Of a stretch of 64,000 nt of DNA, positions 13,046 to 25,159 are shown piece by piece; positions within the stretch are counted from its first letter, which is position 1; each line of letters opens with the position of its first letter. The DNA is from Epiperipatus broadwayi (Eukaryota > Onychophora > Udeonychophora > Euonychophora > Peripatidae). The position numbers were made by a program, and so were the translations under genes. The stretch lies in the NCBI GenBank assembly GCA_028023455.1, contig JAQFVV010012498.1:186001-250000 (forward strand), written 5' to 3'. The notes under the pieces are model-generated. The model was not told the origin of the DNA. It searched no databases and saw only the letters and a program-made list of their open reading frames with translations.

Positions 13046-13940
13046 AAAATATGACCATTCTCGGGCCGTTGATTATAATAATTTTGCTGTGCTTTTTTGT
13101 AATGCGAAAATAAAAACAAAACTAAATCGTCTTTTTTAAATATTATTTTTTATTAATGTATACAATTTAAATGATAATAATAAATGTAAAATAAAATCAA
13201 CTAATTACAATTTGATTCGTGTTTTTTATATCATATGCTTTTTAAATTGTGTTACGGCTTTTTTTTATCAATTTTCTATCGGATATTTTTTTACTTGTGT
13301 TACGACTTTTTTTGTTGTTGTTTAACTAAAAAATAATAATCGTAATAAAAATAAAAGTTGTTACAGTTAGATTTAGGGTTAGGTTTAGTTTTAGGGTTAA
13401 GGTTAGTGTTCTGTTGTTTGTAATGCTAAAATAAAAAAATTCAAAATCGTAACTATACTTGGACAAAAAAAAGAAACTCAAACTTTTTTAAACAACAACA
13501 AACACATACAAATGTCTTCTTTACTTATTAAACATGTTTATAATATTTGGTTTTTATGAAATTTACAAAAAAAACTGTATATTTGGACTTTTCTTACTGG
13601 ATATATTTTTCGTACCACTCTTTTTTACTTCAAAAATATATAGACGGTAGAATCTTCTTTGTCTCGTGCAATGTTACGAACAGTAAGTTACTTGACACGT
13701 TACCTAATTGCAACTCAATAAAAACATAGATATTTAACATTTTCCTAAATAAAAGTTCAATACAATACATTGTAAAAAGTCTTAGAATTATTGCTTTAAA
13801 AAATCTGAACATTTCAATACTTTAAAATAAAAAAAATCCAATGAAAACAACATTTCAATACAATTCAAATGCAAACTCTCTCATGAAGCCGTAATTATTT
13901 TATAAATTGTGCGAATTCGGAAAATGTATTTGCTGCTATG
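13046..13940. other. Left interior of the TIR element
   Basis: No gene is visible. Near 13366-13410 there is a short degenerate run of TTAGGG-like units (gttagatttagggttaggt), probably part of the transposon rather than a real telomere track. The remainder is A/T-rich with a few isolated TACGG-type segments. Confidence 0.45.
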
Positions 13941-15993
13941 TGTGACAGTCAGATGATGTATGTTGGTTTAACCCAGTTCGAATACAAGGCGAAAGTACCC
14001 TGAGGCCACCCATATGCGAGATATTAAATCAAGAATACTATGATCTCTGCCCTATTCACCTATTCTCGAGGCTAACGACAAACCAACAACATTATCTGAG
14101 CCATACATAAATTAATTTTCATCCGGCCAAGCTTAGCATCAGCGGTAGAGACATGGACGGGAACACCTACGGAGCTAAATAGTTAAATGTGCATAAAAGT
14201 ACTATGGAAAATGTGTTTTGCATGCCTAGATCATTGGAAAAGTAAAATAAAGCATTATAATAAAATTAGGAAACTCAAGCTTTTTATAGTTAAATAATAT
14301 GTTTAATTAATGACTTTAAAATATTAAGAATGTTTTTAATGGCCTCCGCTATTCCCTTAAATTAATGAAAAACTAATTAGACAATAAAAACAGATTAAAT
14401 GATATAATATTTTTGCGGTCTAAGTCTTTTCTTCCCAATTTTAATAAAATTGTCAACTCGAATCTCCTCGATAAAGTACAATAAAAAAATCTTTCACAAA
14501 GCATTTTCTAATTGCTTTGCGCTAAAAACAGACAGTTTAAAAATTATTTAAAACGTATATAGCTAAATCAGATATACGTAATAAGCTACTGGCAGACAAA
14601 AGAGGCGTTATCGAGGAGATCAAGTTGGCAAACAAAGGAAACTTACTCGTATTTAATTTACAAACATAAATAAAATTGGAAAGAGATTTTAAATGAAAAA
14701 TTAACTTTTAAACTTAACCGCAATGGAATACAAAATATTTATACGTTAGTAATGAAGAATAGCAAAGGAAAAAGGGTTAAATATATAGATAGATGATCAC
14801 ATATATATATATATATCTAAGACTAGTCTAATAAAAAAGGTTACATTACAAATATAATTAAATACATCATTTCAAAAATATAATCCAATGAAGCAATTAA
14901 GAAGTTTGAACAAAAAAGAGTAGAAAGTAAATAGTTCAATGGAGGAGAGATACTATTACCGTCCTGGTTCCTTGGTCACATTCCATCGACGGGCGTAGCT
15001 TGATCCGTCCATTGATAGGTATTTGCCCGGACAAGGAAAGTGGAAATAAGTAGCATGCTTTTACGAAAAGTCCTACAGACACGGCACAGAGTTCAGATTA
15101 TATTGGGTGGATACTACGGCATTTTTATGGTATTTAGGGTCCTCGACGGCAGGCAAAGCTTTACCTAACCACCTATCATAGTAGAATCCATCAAATTCAT
15201 ATGATTTTTAGCTTGTAGCATGTTCAAACTTCTCCGTGATTTTGAAGACGACAGTTGAATAACTTGTTGGAATAAAATCTCAACAAGCAAAATCTGAAAG
15301 AGTTCTCCAAAGAGAAATCTGAATGCCAGTAAGAAAACTCTGAATAATCTAGTCTTTTGTTCACTCTCCTATTTATACATTTTTTTGTAAGCTACCTTCT
15401 ATTGTTTTATGTATGATCTTAGATCTTGATAAGCCCCCCCCCCATGCTCCTTTGTTTCAAGGTAACATTTTCTAAAAATAACTTTTACTTTTTTATTCTA
15501 AATTTCTTTCTTTAAACTTTGAATTTTATTAATTAAAAAAGAAAGAGAAGGCCATCTTTAATTTGCCTTGAATGGGCTAATTAATTAAAAATATACATTC
15601 TTTTAGAAAATGTTGGTGGGCTTATCTCAAAATCAAATCATACTAAATATTTTAACAAGATTTAAAAAGAAAAATACATTCTTATTTCTTTTAATAAAAT
15701 AAGCATTTTTATTTCAGCAGAATTTTGCATTAACTCATATATATATATATATATACGCTTGACGTATATATATGTTTGACTAATAGGTTTTACAAGTAAT
15801 TTTTATTAACAGAAATCTAATCTTAGAATGGAATTTATTTAAAACAAAATAGTTAAATGCAAATACAAATTATATAAATGTAATTAATTTTAGCTTTAAT
15901 GCAAAACCCTGCTGATATTGGACTATAAACTTAATTCAGGCCTACAATACTAATTAAGTTTATAGGAGGCTGTGAAGCATGGATCGGACTTCA
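13941..15993 (-). repeat. LTR (3' LTR in element orientation)
   Basis: It is a 2053-bp direct repeat of 19853-21896. The two differ by scattered substitutions and small indels, a few percent by eye, the clearest being a longer TA run near 15740 here. The version of the plus-strand open frame near 14941 is broken in this LTR. The sequence just inside it (minus strand, upstream of the LTR) is mildly purine-rich and may be the polypurine tract. Confidence 0.85.
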
Positions 15994-16427
15994 GATCCAT
16001 TGCTTCATTTCCCAATAGTTAGTGAGCAAAAAAAAAATGTTAAAAAAAAATGCTGTTGCTTCAGGTCAGAGGTAAAAAAATTTGTGCCAGGTGAGTTCAA
16101 GCCTACTCTTTATTTGCTGTAATATTTAATTTGTTACTGACTAACAGTCTTTCTTTCTTTTACTATATAACTAACGGTTTATCCATAATTCAATCTCCTA
16201 TATCTTAAACCGAGTCCGTGTTGTTTTTAGTCTAACAAGTTATATTTATCTTTTTAATTTCTAATTTTTCCAGGGTCCGGTGGTACATAAGGTTTTAAGT
16301 TTCTGTTTCTAATATTATACTCTTTTTTTAGGCTGAGATTATTTTTCCAAAACAAAACACTTACTCCACACATCTTTTTTAATGTGTGAGTGCCTTTATA
16401 TATTGGGAAGAACTTTTTAACTTTCCT
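15994..16427. other. Retroelement internal segment between gag and 3' LTR
   Basis: This is where pol would lie if it existed. I see only A/T-rich sequence with no retroviral-type motif, so the element appears to be deleted right after gag. On the minus strand the final bases before the LTR (GGGAAATGAAGCAATGGATC) are the candidate polypurine tract. Confidence 0.45.
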
Positions 16428-17091
16428 TCACACTTTACTACTTGGCCTAAGGTCTCTTAGCCATGCTTGCTTTCCTTTCCTGCATTTATATTGTCGGTTT
16501 CGATTCTTGTGATGCCGAGCTGTAAGTCTTAATTTTTCCCTTGCCTTCTTTTCTTGCTCAGTCATGTTCTGGACTTGGAGACAGGTTTTCAAGCTATCAA
16601 GGTGGTGTCTAGGGTTCCCACCCGGCTCTTCTCTAAAATATTTTATATTGCTAATCTTTGCGACAGGAGGTATAGTATTGATTACTATCGCAGTAAAGAT
16701 TTCACTGCCTTGTTGCGCCTGGATTTGGTTCAACAGCTGTTGATCGTTTTTTTTACTATCCTCATTCATTTGTCCAGAGAAGTCCAACTGGTGAGTGGCT
16801 TCACCTGTTTCATAATCACTCGAGGATTTCATATCAGTGTAGGATTTCATCTTGTTTTTGAGTATCATCTTCTGGTGATGCTTCTGTTACAATACTCTGT
16901 TCTTGATGGAGTTCCATATGTGCCTCCAAACGGTCCAATCTTTGTGATGTAATTTTCATAACTTCTTGGACCATAGTCATCACCATTTTTGTTTCTTCCC
17001 TCATTTCTTTGATGAGGGCTTCCAAGTTATACTCTTGATCATTATGAGTACATATTGACCTATAAACTTCACCTCTCTTCTGTTCCTCCAT
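16428..17091 (-). pseudogene. Gag-like ORF, frameshifted and truncated
   Basis: The start at 17091 gives 85 residues with a helical, charged N-terminal part likely to form a coiled coil (MREETKMVMTMVQEVMK and following). The frame then shifts within 16834-16868 and continues for 146 residues. The second part carries PPVAKISNIKYF, GGNPRHHLDSLKTCL and MTEQEKKAREKLRL, which resembles the start of a retrotransposon gag (capsid) domain, where a G-x-P-x-x-F/H-L-D-x-L segment precedes an E-E-K helix. No CCHC zinc knuckle follows; the frame ends in a basic tail. Family knowledge: gag packages the element RNA. One frameshift and truncation mean no intact product. No polymerase follows. Confidence 0.6.
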
Positions 17092-19852
17092 TTTTGCCTA
17101 CTATTGGCTATTTTGCTAGACAAAAAACACACCTTATTTCTAAACATATTTGTCTTTTATAAACAATCTAGATACGTATATTTATCACCCGTATCTAGGA
17201 GCTATATCCTTCTGTATATAAAAAAATTTAGTTCTTTCTAAACTAAGTCAGTATTCTAAGTTCCAACTATCTGTTTTATTTATATGTTTTCAGAAATTAA
17301 CTTTGCCTACCTCACGAGGTCCTATCTTAAACCTATGCCTATATGTATCTGTTTGTACATGAAAAAAAATATAAAATCCTGCCGTGTCTGTTTTTAATAT
17401 TTATACTACATATTATTCTCCTCACTTTACTTTATTTATTTTTATATTTCATTTAAATATCACTGCTATTTTGTCACAATATCATTAAAATAACACACTT
17501 ACAGCTTGACCTGGCTTTTCTCTGACACCTGAAACAACTAAAAAATGCATTTACATTAATATATAAGTATATATATATATATATCAAAAGGAATATGTGA
17601 GCAAAATATACGTAAGTCATGTTTAAAAATTATTTTGGCTCACTAAGCATACATTTTTATTTTGATCATCTACCTCCTATGGTTTGTTTATTTGTAATCC
17701 GATATGAGAGATTGCACTTGCCGACAAATTTATTTGATAAGGGCGCCAGTCGACAAGACAATGGCCATATCAAATATACACATTAATGGATAATGATCCA
17801 AGCACACATTGATAAGGATTATAAAGTTTAAATGCGATTAAAATTTATTTTGAGTTTCACTTCACTTTCAAAAAAAAATCTCTGCATGAATAAGTAAATG
17901 CTATTTTAAATGACAATATTAATTAAGTCTAAGACGTATAACAACTCAGTAAAGTAACATGTCTGACCTGGGTTCGAAACCATGCTACCGTTTTGGTCAA
18001 GACACACAAAAAAAATCAATTTAAACAGCCTAAAGTACGATTAACAAAACAAAATATACACAAAAAAATTAAAAAATAAAAGTAAAATCCCATGATAACC
18101 ACCACTCCGAATTATGAACCTGGGATCGAAACCAACTACCATTTTGGTCACAACCCGAAATAGATTAACAATTATCAAGCAATTTTACAGAATCACGCAT
18201 TGAGATCAAAAACTGTTTAAAAAACATTTATATAAAAACGGGTTTTACCGAACTATAACGAAGTGTATACCATATACACCCATATATATGAATATGTACG
18301 ACATTAAATAAGCATATATATGACTACATATAAATATACAAACAGATATACCTATACAAATATTTTTTTTATTATCATGTACATGATTTTATTAGAAAGA
18401 TTCGTCATATTGCAGACCACATACTCCTATTATTTCAGGCTAGTAAACGCTGGTCGCAACTATGACAAGGAAGCAATGATTGCAGACGTAGACCTATTAT
18501 TTCAGGTTACTCAGCAATCCTAAACTCTAAAGTGTAAGGGGTCTTCACCTAAATGGTTACTAAGGGGGCCTTCACCAAAAACGATCACTAAAACACAAGG
18601 GCTTCACCTAACGGTTACTCAAAGGGGTCTTCACCTAACGGTTACTCAATAAATGATTCAATAGCATAATCCGAATTGAGGAAAAAAATCTTAACTAAAG
18701 GTGGCTGACATATATGTTATACAAAAATATATCTTTATTAAAACGAACATACGCATTTACTTTTTATAAAGTTGAAAATTAAGTTTGCTATTATTGAAAC
18801 AAAACTTATTTTATATATATTGTTTGCACGGAAACGTAATTTCAAAATATTTAAAAGTGAAAAAAAAAATTTTGCATGATTAAAATTATTCATATAAAGA
18901 AACGAAACGCAGAGAAAGTGAAAAAAAAAATTTGCTAACACCGTACGTTGACACGTGTTAATTCGAACTTATCAAACTTTAGATCTCAGAAAAACTTTCT
19001 ATTAACGGAAAAATGTTATCTCTTAGATCTTACAAAAATTTATACAAACAGAAAAAAAATTCTATTATCTATTTGTACTTTTTACTAAAATATTAACACT
19101 ACCAAATATACACTATATATCGAACAACATTATTACATCAAAACTTCTCATATTTAAGCAATACTAAAAAACAAAGTACGAAAGCTATTTTAAGGGAGGG
19201 CGGATGGGTATGTATTTGACACTTCCGCCACATTAAAGCTATATACTTTATACTACAAATAACAATATGGCGACTGTCCATGACAAATCTACTCATTTGG
19301 AAAAAAAAATTGCTTTAACTCTGAAATCTTCATTTTATAATCACACAAACAAAAAAAAAACTAACAGAGTGTTAACTTTTCTAAATGTAAAATATTCATT
19401 TCATATATACTAAACTCGGAAAAAATTTTACCTTATGACACATTTAACTTTTTTTAATCAATCCAACAAAAATGCCATTTGGCTCACGTTAGGAGACAAA
19501 ACTCGGAAAAATTATACATATATTTTTATATAAATATATTAAAGTAAAACAAACTTCTCAGGGTACTAATTTTTTTTTTAAAAAATGGCATTCATCCACG
19601 GCGACAAACTCTAAGCAAAATTTTTTTACATATAACTAACTATTATTTCATGTTATTTAAAAAAAAAAAACATATATATGCATACAAATCCGAGGAAAAA
19701 AAATTCTACATATATATTATTCATCAATTTAAAACAGAAGAAAGAAAAAAACATTATACACACATACAAATGTTATACAGGGCATTGCAGGGTATGGAAA
19801 ATTTCGAATAGCAACACGATGGGCGACCAGAATGCGGAAAAATTTTTTTTAC
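17092..19852. other. Long leader of the LTR element
   Basis: About 2.8 kb between the 5' LTR and gag has no recognisable coding region. It holds two related segments of about 60 bp (near 17952-18008 and 18109-18169), each with an ACCTGGGNTCGAAACC-type box and ACCNTTTTGGTCA, and a short tandem repeat at 18537-18650. The primer-binding-site-like string lies at 19811-19829. A long non-coding leader is common in non-autonomous LTR derivatives. Confidence 0.45.
18537..18650. repeat. Tandem repeat, about four units
   Basis: Four imperfect units of roughly 25-35 bp are visible, each with a GGGTCTTCACCTAACGGTTA-like core: two near-identical units at the right end and two more diverged ones at the left. 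It is inside the leader of the LTR element. It could be a structured leader region, but nothing shows a function. Confidence 0.7.
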
Positions 19853-21896
19853 TGTGACAGTCAGATGATGTATGTTGGTTTAACCCAGTTCGAATACTAG
19901 GTGAAAGTACCTTGAGGCCACCCATACGCGAGATATTAAATCAAGAATACTATGACCTCTGCCCTATTCGCCTATTCTCGAGGCTAACGACGAACCAACA
20001 ACATTATCTGAGCCATACATAAATTAATTTTCATCCGGCCAAGCTTAGCATCAGCGGTAGAGACATGGACGGGAACACCTACGGAGCTAAATAGTTAAAT
20101 GTGCATAAAAGTACTATGAAAAATGTGTTTTGCATGCCTGGATCATTGGAAAAGTAAAATAAAGCATTATAATAAAATTAGGAAACTCAAGCTTTTTATA
20201 GTTAAATAATATGTTTAATTAATGACTTTAAAATATTAAGAATGTTTTTAATGGCCTCCGCTATTCCCCTAAATTAATGAAAAACTAATTAGACAATAAA
20301 AACAGATTAAACGATATAATATTTTTGCGGTCTAAGTCTTTTCTTCCCAATTTTAATAAAATTGTCAACTCGAATCTCCTCGATAAAGTACAATAATAAA
20401 AATCTTTCGCAAAGCATTTTCTAATTGCTTTGCACTAAAAACAGACAGTTTAAAAATTATTTAAAACGTATATAGCTAAATCAGATATACGTAATAAGCT
20501 AATGGCGGACAAAAGAGGCGTTATCGAGGAGATCAAGTTGGCAAACAAAGGAAACTTACTCGTATGGAATTTAGAAACATAAATAAAATTGGAAAGAGAT
20601 TTTAAATGAAAAATTAACTTTTAAACTTAACCGCAATGGAATACAAAATATTTATACATGTTAGTAATGAAGAATAGCGAAGGAAAAAGGGTTAAATATA
20701 TAGATAGATGATCACACAATATATATCTAAGACTAGTCTAATAAAAATGGTTACATAACAAATATAATTAAATACAACATTTCAGAAATATAATTCAATG
20801 AAGCAATTAAGAAAGGTATGAACAAAAAAGGGTAGAAAGTAAATAGTTCAATGGAGGAGAGATATGATTACCGTCCTGGTTCCTTGGTCATGTTCCCTCG
20901 ACGTGCGTGGCTTGATCCGTCCATCGATAGGTATTTGTCCGGACAAGGAAAGTGGAAATACGTAGCATGCTTTTACGAAAAGTCCTACAGACATGGCACA
21001 GAGTTCAGATTACTATTGGGTGGATACTATGGCATTTTGATGGTATTTAGGAACCTCGGCGATAGGCAAAGCTTTTTGCCTAACCGCCTAGCATGGTAGA
21101 ATCCATCAAATTCATATTATTTTTAGCTTGTAGCATGTTCAAACTTCTCCGTGATTTTGAAGACGACAGTTGAATAACTTGTTGGAATAAAATCTCAACA
21201 AGCAAAATCTGAAAGAGTTCTCCAAAGAGAAATCTGAATGCCAGCAAGAAAACTCTGAATAATCTAGTCTTTTGTTCACTCTCCTATTTATACATTTTTT
21301 TGTAAGCTACCTTCTATTGTTTTATGTATGATCTTAGATCTTGATAAGCCCCCCCCCATGCTCCTTTGTTTCAAGGTAACATTTTCTAAAAATAACTTTT
21401 ACTTTTTTATTCTAAATTTCTTTCTTTAAACTTTGAATTTTATTAATTAAAAAAGAAAGAGAAGGCCATCTTTAATTTGCCTTGAATGGGCTAATTAATT
21501 AAAAATATACATTCTTTTAGAAAATGTTGGTGGGCTTATCTCAAAATCAAATCATACTAAATATTTTAACAAGATTTAAAAAGAAAAATATATTATTATT
21601 TCTCTTAATAAAATAAGCATTTTTATTTCAGCAGAATTTTGCATTAACTCATTATATATGCTTGATGTATATATATGTTTGACTAATAGGTTTTACAAGT
21701 AATTTTTATTAACAGAAATCTAATCTTAGAATGGAATTTATTTAAAACAAAATAGTTAAATGCAAATACAAATTATATAAATGTAATTAATTTTAGCTTT
21801 AATGCAAAACCCTGCTCATATTGGACTATAAACTTAATTCAGGCCTACAATACTAATTAAGTTTATAGGAGGCTGTGAAGCATGGATCGGACTTCA
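19853..21896 (-). repeat. LTR (5' LTR in element orientation)
   Basis: It is the 2044-bp partner of 13941-15993. In minus-strand orientation it begins TGAAGTCCGATCCATG at 21896 and ends GACTGTCACA at 19853. It contains an 82-codon plus-strand (antisense) frame at 20851-21099 that is broken in the other LTR. A run of C residues near 21350 and a TA run near 21652 are the main length-variable places. Confidence 0.85.
20851..21099 (+). CDS. Unidentified 82-aa open frame inside the LTR
   Basis: The frame opens MEERYDYRPGSLVMFPRR and is higher in complexity and GC than its surroundings. I do not recognise a family: no signal peptide, membrane helix or zinc motif is visible. It lies antisense to the retroelement. 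The equivalent stretch in the other LTR (about 14941-15180) has a stop and indels, so it is not conserved between two copies that were once identical. It may be chance, or an LTR-borne ORF that one copy has lost. Low confidence as a gene. Confidence 0.2.
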   Translation: MEERYDYRPGSLVMFPRRAWLDPSIDRYLSGQGKWKYVACFYEKSYRHGTEFRLLLGGYYGILMVFRNLGDRQSFLPNRLAW

Positions 21897-21988
21897 TTCG
21901 AACATGTCGGCCGCGGAAACAGCATTTTTGGCGCGAAAACCGCGTCATAGAGTGGCATCTTTAGCTAAAAGATGAGTACCCTTTAATT

Positions 21989-24900
21989 TTTTTATACAGG
22001 TTGCCTTGGCACATTTTTATCACACACACATCAGGAAAATTAAATAGTTAAGTGACTGAAGAAGTCAACACTTAGAAGACAGTTTATCATAAAAATGACT
22101 TGATTTATGTTGCCAAGTAAGTATGAATTTCAGCAGGTGGATATTACCTTTTGTTATAGCTATACTCAACTTTTGACTTTAATATTTAAACCATATTCTA
22201 TATTACAATTCAATAATTTGGGTATGATTTGTTAGAAATTTAAATTTACAAATGAAAACCATTTTAAAAATCATATTTGAATTTAAATTATAAAGTGAAC
22301 TATGTAATGAGAACAATTACTTTATTATTGACTGATTAGCATAACACTATTGGGAAAAAAAATTAAAAAAATCTTAATTGATTGAATTTTATTTGTTAAA
22401 TGTAAACGAATAATTAATCATCCTGAAGCTATGAAATTCTATTTTAAAATTTGAAATTGCATTTATAATTATTATCTTATCACAAAAGTTCTGTATTGTT
22501 ATGTGTGATGGAATGTAAAGATCATAGTTTCTTTTTTATCATTACTTTGAATTTCTTAACTTGTACTTTTAAAAATGAAACACTATAAAAAAAAAACTAA
22601 ATGAAATCATGAAAATATTTTTTTTTAATAATTACTATACAAATAGTTTGTAAAAATAATCATAAATATTTAAATAAACTACAAGGGGGAGGGAGTTGCT
22701 AACACTAATAACAATAGAAGTGAAGTTTATAATTGATCTTGTGTTTTCTCAAAGAATCTATAAATCAGCATTTTAGGGTGAAACTTTGATTCCTTTGAAA
22801 AAATTTTGATGTTTGGAGTACTGATCATCACAGTTTTTTTTTTTTTTTAAACTAATAAATCAGATTATTTTAAGTCCACTTTCTATTACTGAATGCATGC
22901 AAAACTGGTAAAAGAACTAAGGATCAACAATACCATTTACAAATGAAGTACTTTATATGTATTAAATAGTAAGATTACTTAGGTGTCCTTTATAAATCAC
23001 TATGAAGGCATATTAATTAGCAATTTAATAGAAGGGAGTCTACTTATAATAAAGTATTTTTTATTTGTTTAATGTCAACATACATAACCACACACAGTTA
23101 TGTATGAAAGTAAAACAGACAAGTAGCATAATATATTTTACACATAATATATATGTATAGTACTTGGACACAATTATATGTATGCATAAAAGGTGTATGT
23201 ATATATATCAAAGAAATTTAAAAACATTCTTTTTTTTTTCACTATCAGTAGACTACTTTATATTGATCAGTAAATATTATACCTTTAAGATAATTTATTA
23301 TTTTGTTTAAAAAATATTATTTATGTTTAAAAAACAATAAAGTACTACAATAATAACTAGAATTATAGATTCATAATGGGGGGAAAGGAGGAGGAATAAA
23401 AAGAAACTAATTTAAGCAAGAGTAATTTGCATAATACTTTGAAAATATGACACTCTATTTCAACCAGCTTTAAAAATTACAATTTCCAAAAATTATTCAA
23501 TATCAAGAGTAGAAATACTTTTAACAGAAATAGAATCTCCTAGTGATTACACAGTAGAGACTAAAATGCTGGAGATTTCTAGATAAGACTCTTAACTAAG
23601 TGAATAAACAAAAAAAAGCAAAACAGGTAAACTGAAGAAAATTATTGGCCTCAAATGTTACAGACTGCCCAAGCAACTAACTGTATAATTATAATTTGCC
23701 GTCAGAATCACATTCAAGTATAGAAAAGACACATATACAAACATTGCAACAAATATTAAGATGCAGAATTGCTTTCTTTAACAACATTTCTAAAACATTT
23801 AAATTATTTTGTTGAATTTACTTACTTTCCAAGATTCAGAAAACACAAATCCCAACCATGTCAAACTTTAAGTATTTGATCACTTTAGATAAAAACCCAA
23901 CTAGTGAATTTTATAGATTATTTACAAAATTAAATATTTTAGAATACAATGAAAATCACTATAAAAATATAAAACTGTTAAAATATCATTTTAAAATAAT
24001 TTCATTCTCAATACATATTATAATAAAATGTTAAAATTATCTGGAAATATTACATAAGTTAAAATAATAAAAATCTCATATTTTCAAAACTATTTATATA
24101 TTCATAAGTTTATATCTCCATATTTTCAAAATCATTTATACACTTATTAATTTATATAAATAAAAAAGTCTATTACCAGTAAATATATATATGCATAAAA
24201 TAATATTTATAATACTGTACTTTAAATGTAAACAACACTGATATTTTAAAGTAAGTCATTTTCAATATTAAAAAAAAATTACCTTATAAAACAATAGACA
24301 CAACTTAGTAAGAAATAAACTAATGTTATCAAAATATACATACTCTAAGTACAGATTAAAACAAGTCATAGGTTTGTTATGAATTAACCTTCTTCCTGTT
24401 AGTCTTAGTTAGAATAGAAATGACCTTTGGTTCCGAGATATTTTTAAAAAAAGAGTGGGAGATGATTCACTATATTACTTGCTCTAATAAATACTATTTA
24501 TTTTATTGTTATTTAATAATGCCTAAAAAGTAAAGCTGTACACAAATATATTTATTTAGGATTAATATAAGTGAAAAAAAAAAGTGGAAAAAACAATAGT
24601 GAAGAAAAAAAAATTATAAGATGTATATTATTTGCTTATAATTCATATAAAATAAATTGAATTTTATTAGAGATTAATGTTATCCAAATTCAATATATAG
24701 TAATGAAATTATGTGTTTGCAAAAGGAAATAATGGAATATTATATAAAAGAAGGTAATATAAAATACATTATAAGCAAATATGTAATCAGCTATGTAGGC
24801 AATTCAAAGTGAGATAAAAAAATTAAGTTTTTTGGCAAATTGACTTTCCCAAATAATTACAGAATAAACACATGATTAGACAGTGTGATAAAACAGGAGA

Positions 24901-25159
24901 GGGGGATTGTGAGAATAGGTAATTAAAGTGATTGGGTTACAAGAATAAATAAAAAAATCAATCAATAAGAAAAGTAAAATTTAAAGGAAAAATGGAATAG
25001 GTGGATGTAAATAATAATAATAATATATTGTAGTTATATAAAAACATTATAGCTAAAGATATATAAATGATAGGTTGGTGCCAGTAACTTTAGAAATTAG
25101 ATGGTGACTAAACTGAATGATATATAGAAACCTTTATTCCTTGGCAAGAATTGGGAATA
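21989..25159. other. AT-rich intron-like stretch
   Basis: Beyond the TIR element there is about 3.2 kb of A/T-rich DNA with homopolymer runs and short TA repeats. I found no exon with splice signals, no transposon motif and no structured repeat in it. Confidence 0.45.

Larger units (their letters stand above)
13941..21896 (-). mobile_element. LTR retrotransposon lacking pol (LARD-like)
   Basis: Two long direct repeats, 13941-15993 and 19853-21896, flank about 3.86 kb. The internal region has a gag-like, frameshifted ORF on the minus strand and no protease, reverse transcriptase, RNase H or integrase motif. In that orientation each LTR runs from TGAAGTCC to GTCACA (TG...CA). A primer-binding-site-like string TGGTCGCCCATCGTG lies on the minus strand at about 19815-19829, about 23 nt inside the 5' LTR (right-hand LTR). 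The LTR lengths and absence of pol fit a large retrotransposon derivative mobilised in trans. The flanks (ctatg left, ttcga right) do not form a target duplication. Confidence 0.8.
12987..21980. mobile_element. TIR DNA element with 8-bp target duplication, hosting an LTR element
   Basis: Left end (12987 to about 13045) and right end (about 21930-21980) are diverged inverted repeats. The left opens GGTGCTTGTCTTATAG; the reverse complement of the right opens GGTACTCATCTTTTAG, and both carry a TTTTC-x-CGC core about 40 bp in. The 8-bp CTTTAATT abuts both outer ends (12979-12986 and 21981-21988). Eight-base duplications are known for hAT, P and Merlin elements; the GG start is closest to Merlin in my memory, but that is uncertain. 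No transposase is visible, so it would be non-autonomous. About 950 bp of its left side and under 90 bp of its right side remain around the LTR element. Confidence 0.65.

Noticed and set aside
17940-18170. tRNA-like boxes (GGGTTCGAAACC type)
   Set aside because: Only the B-box-like part is present twice; no acceptor stem or anticodon arm is visible, and it lies inside the retroelement leader.
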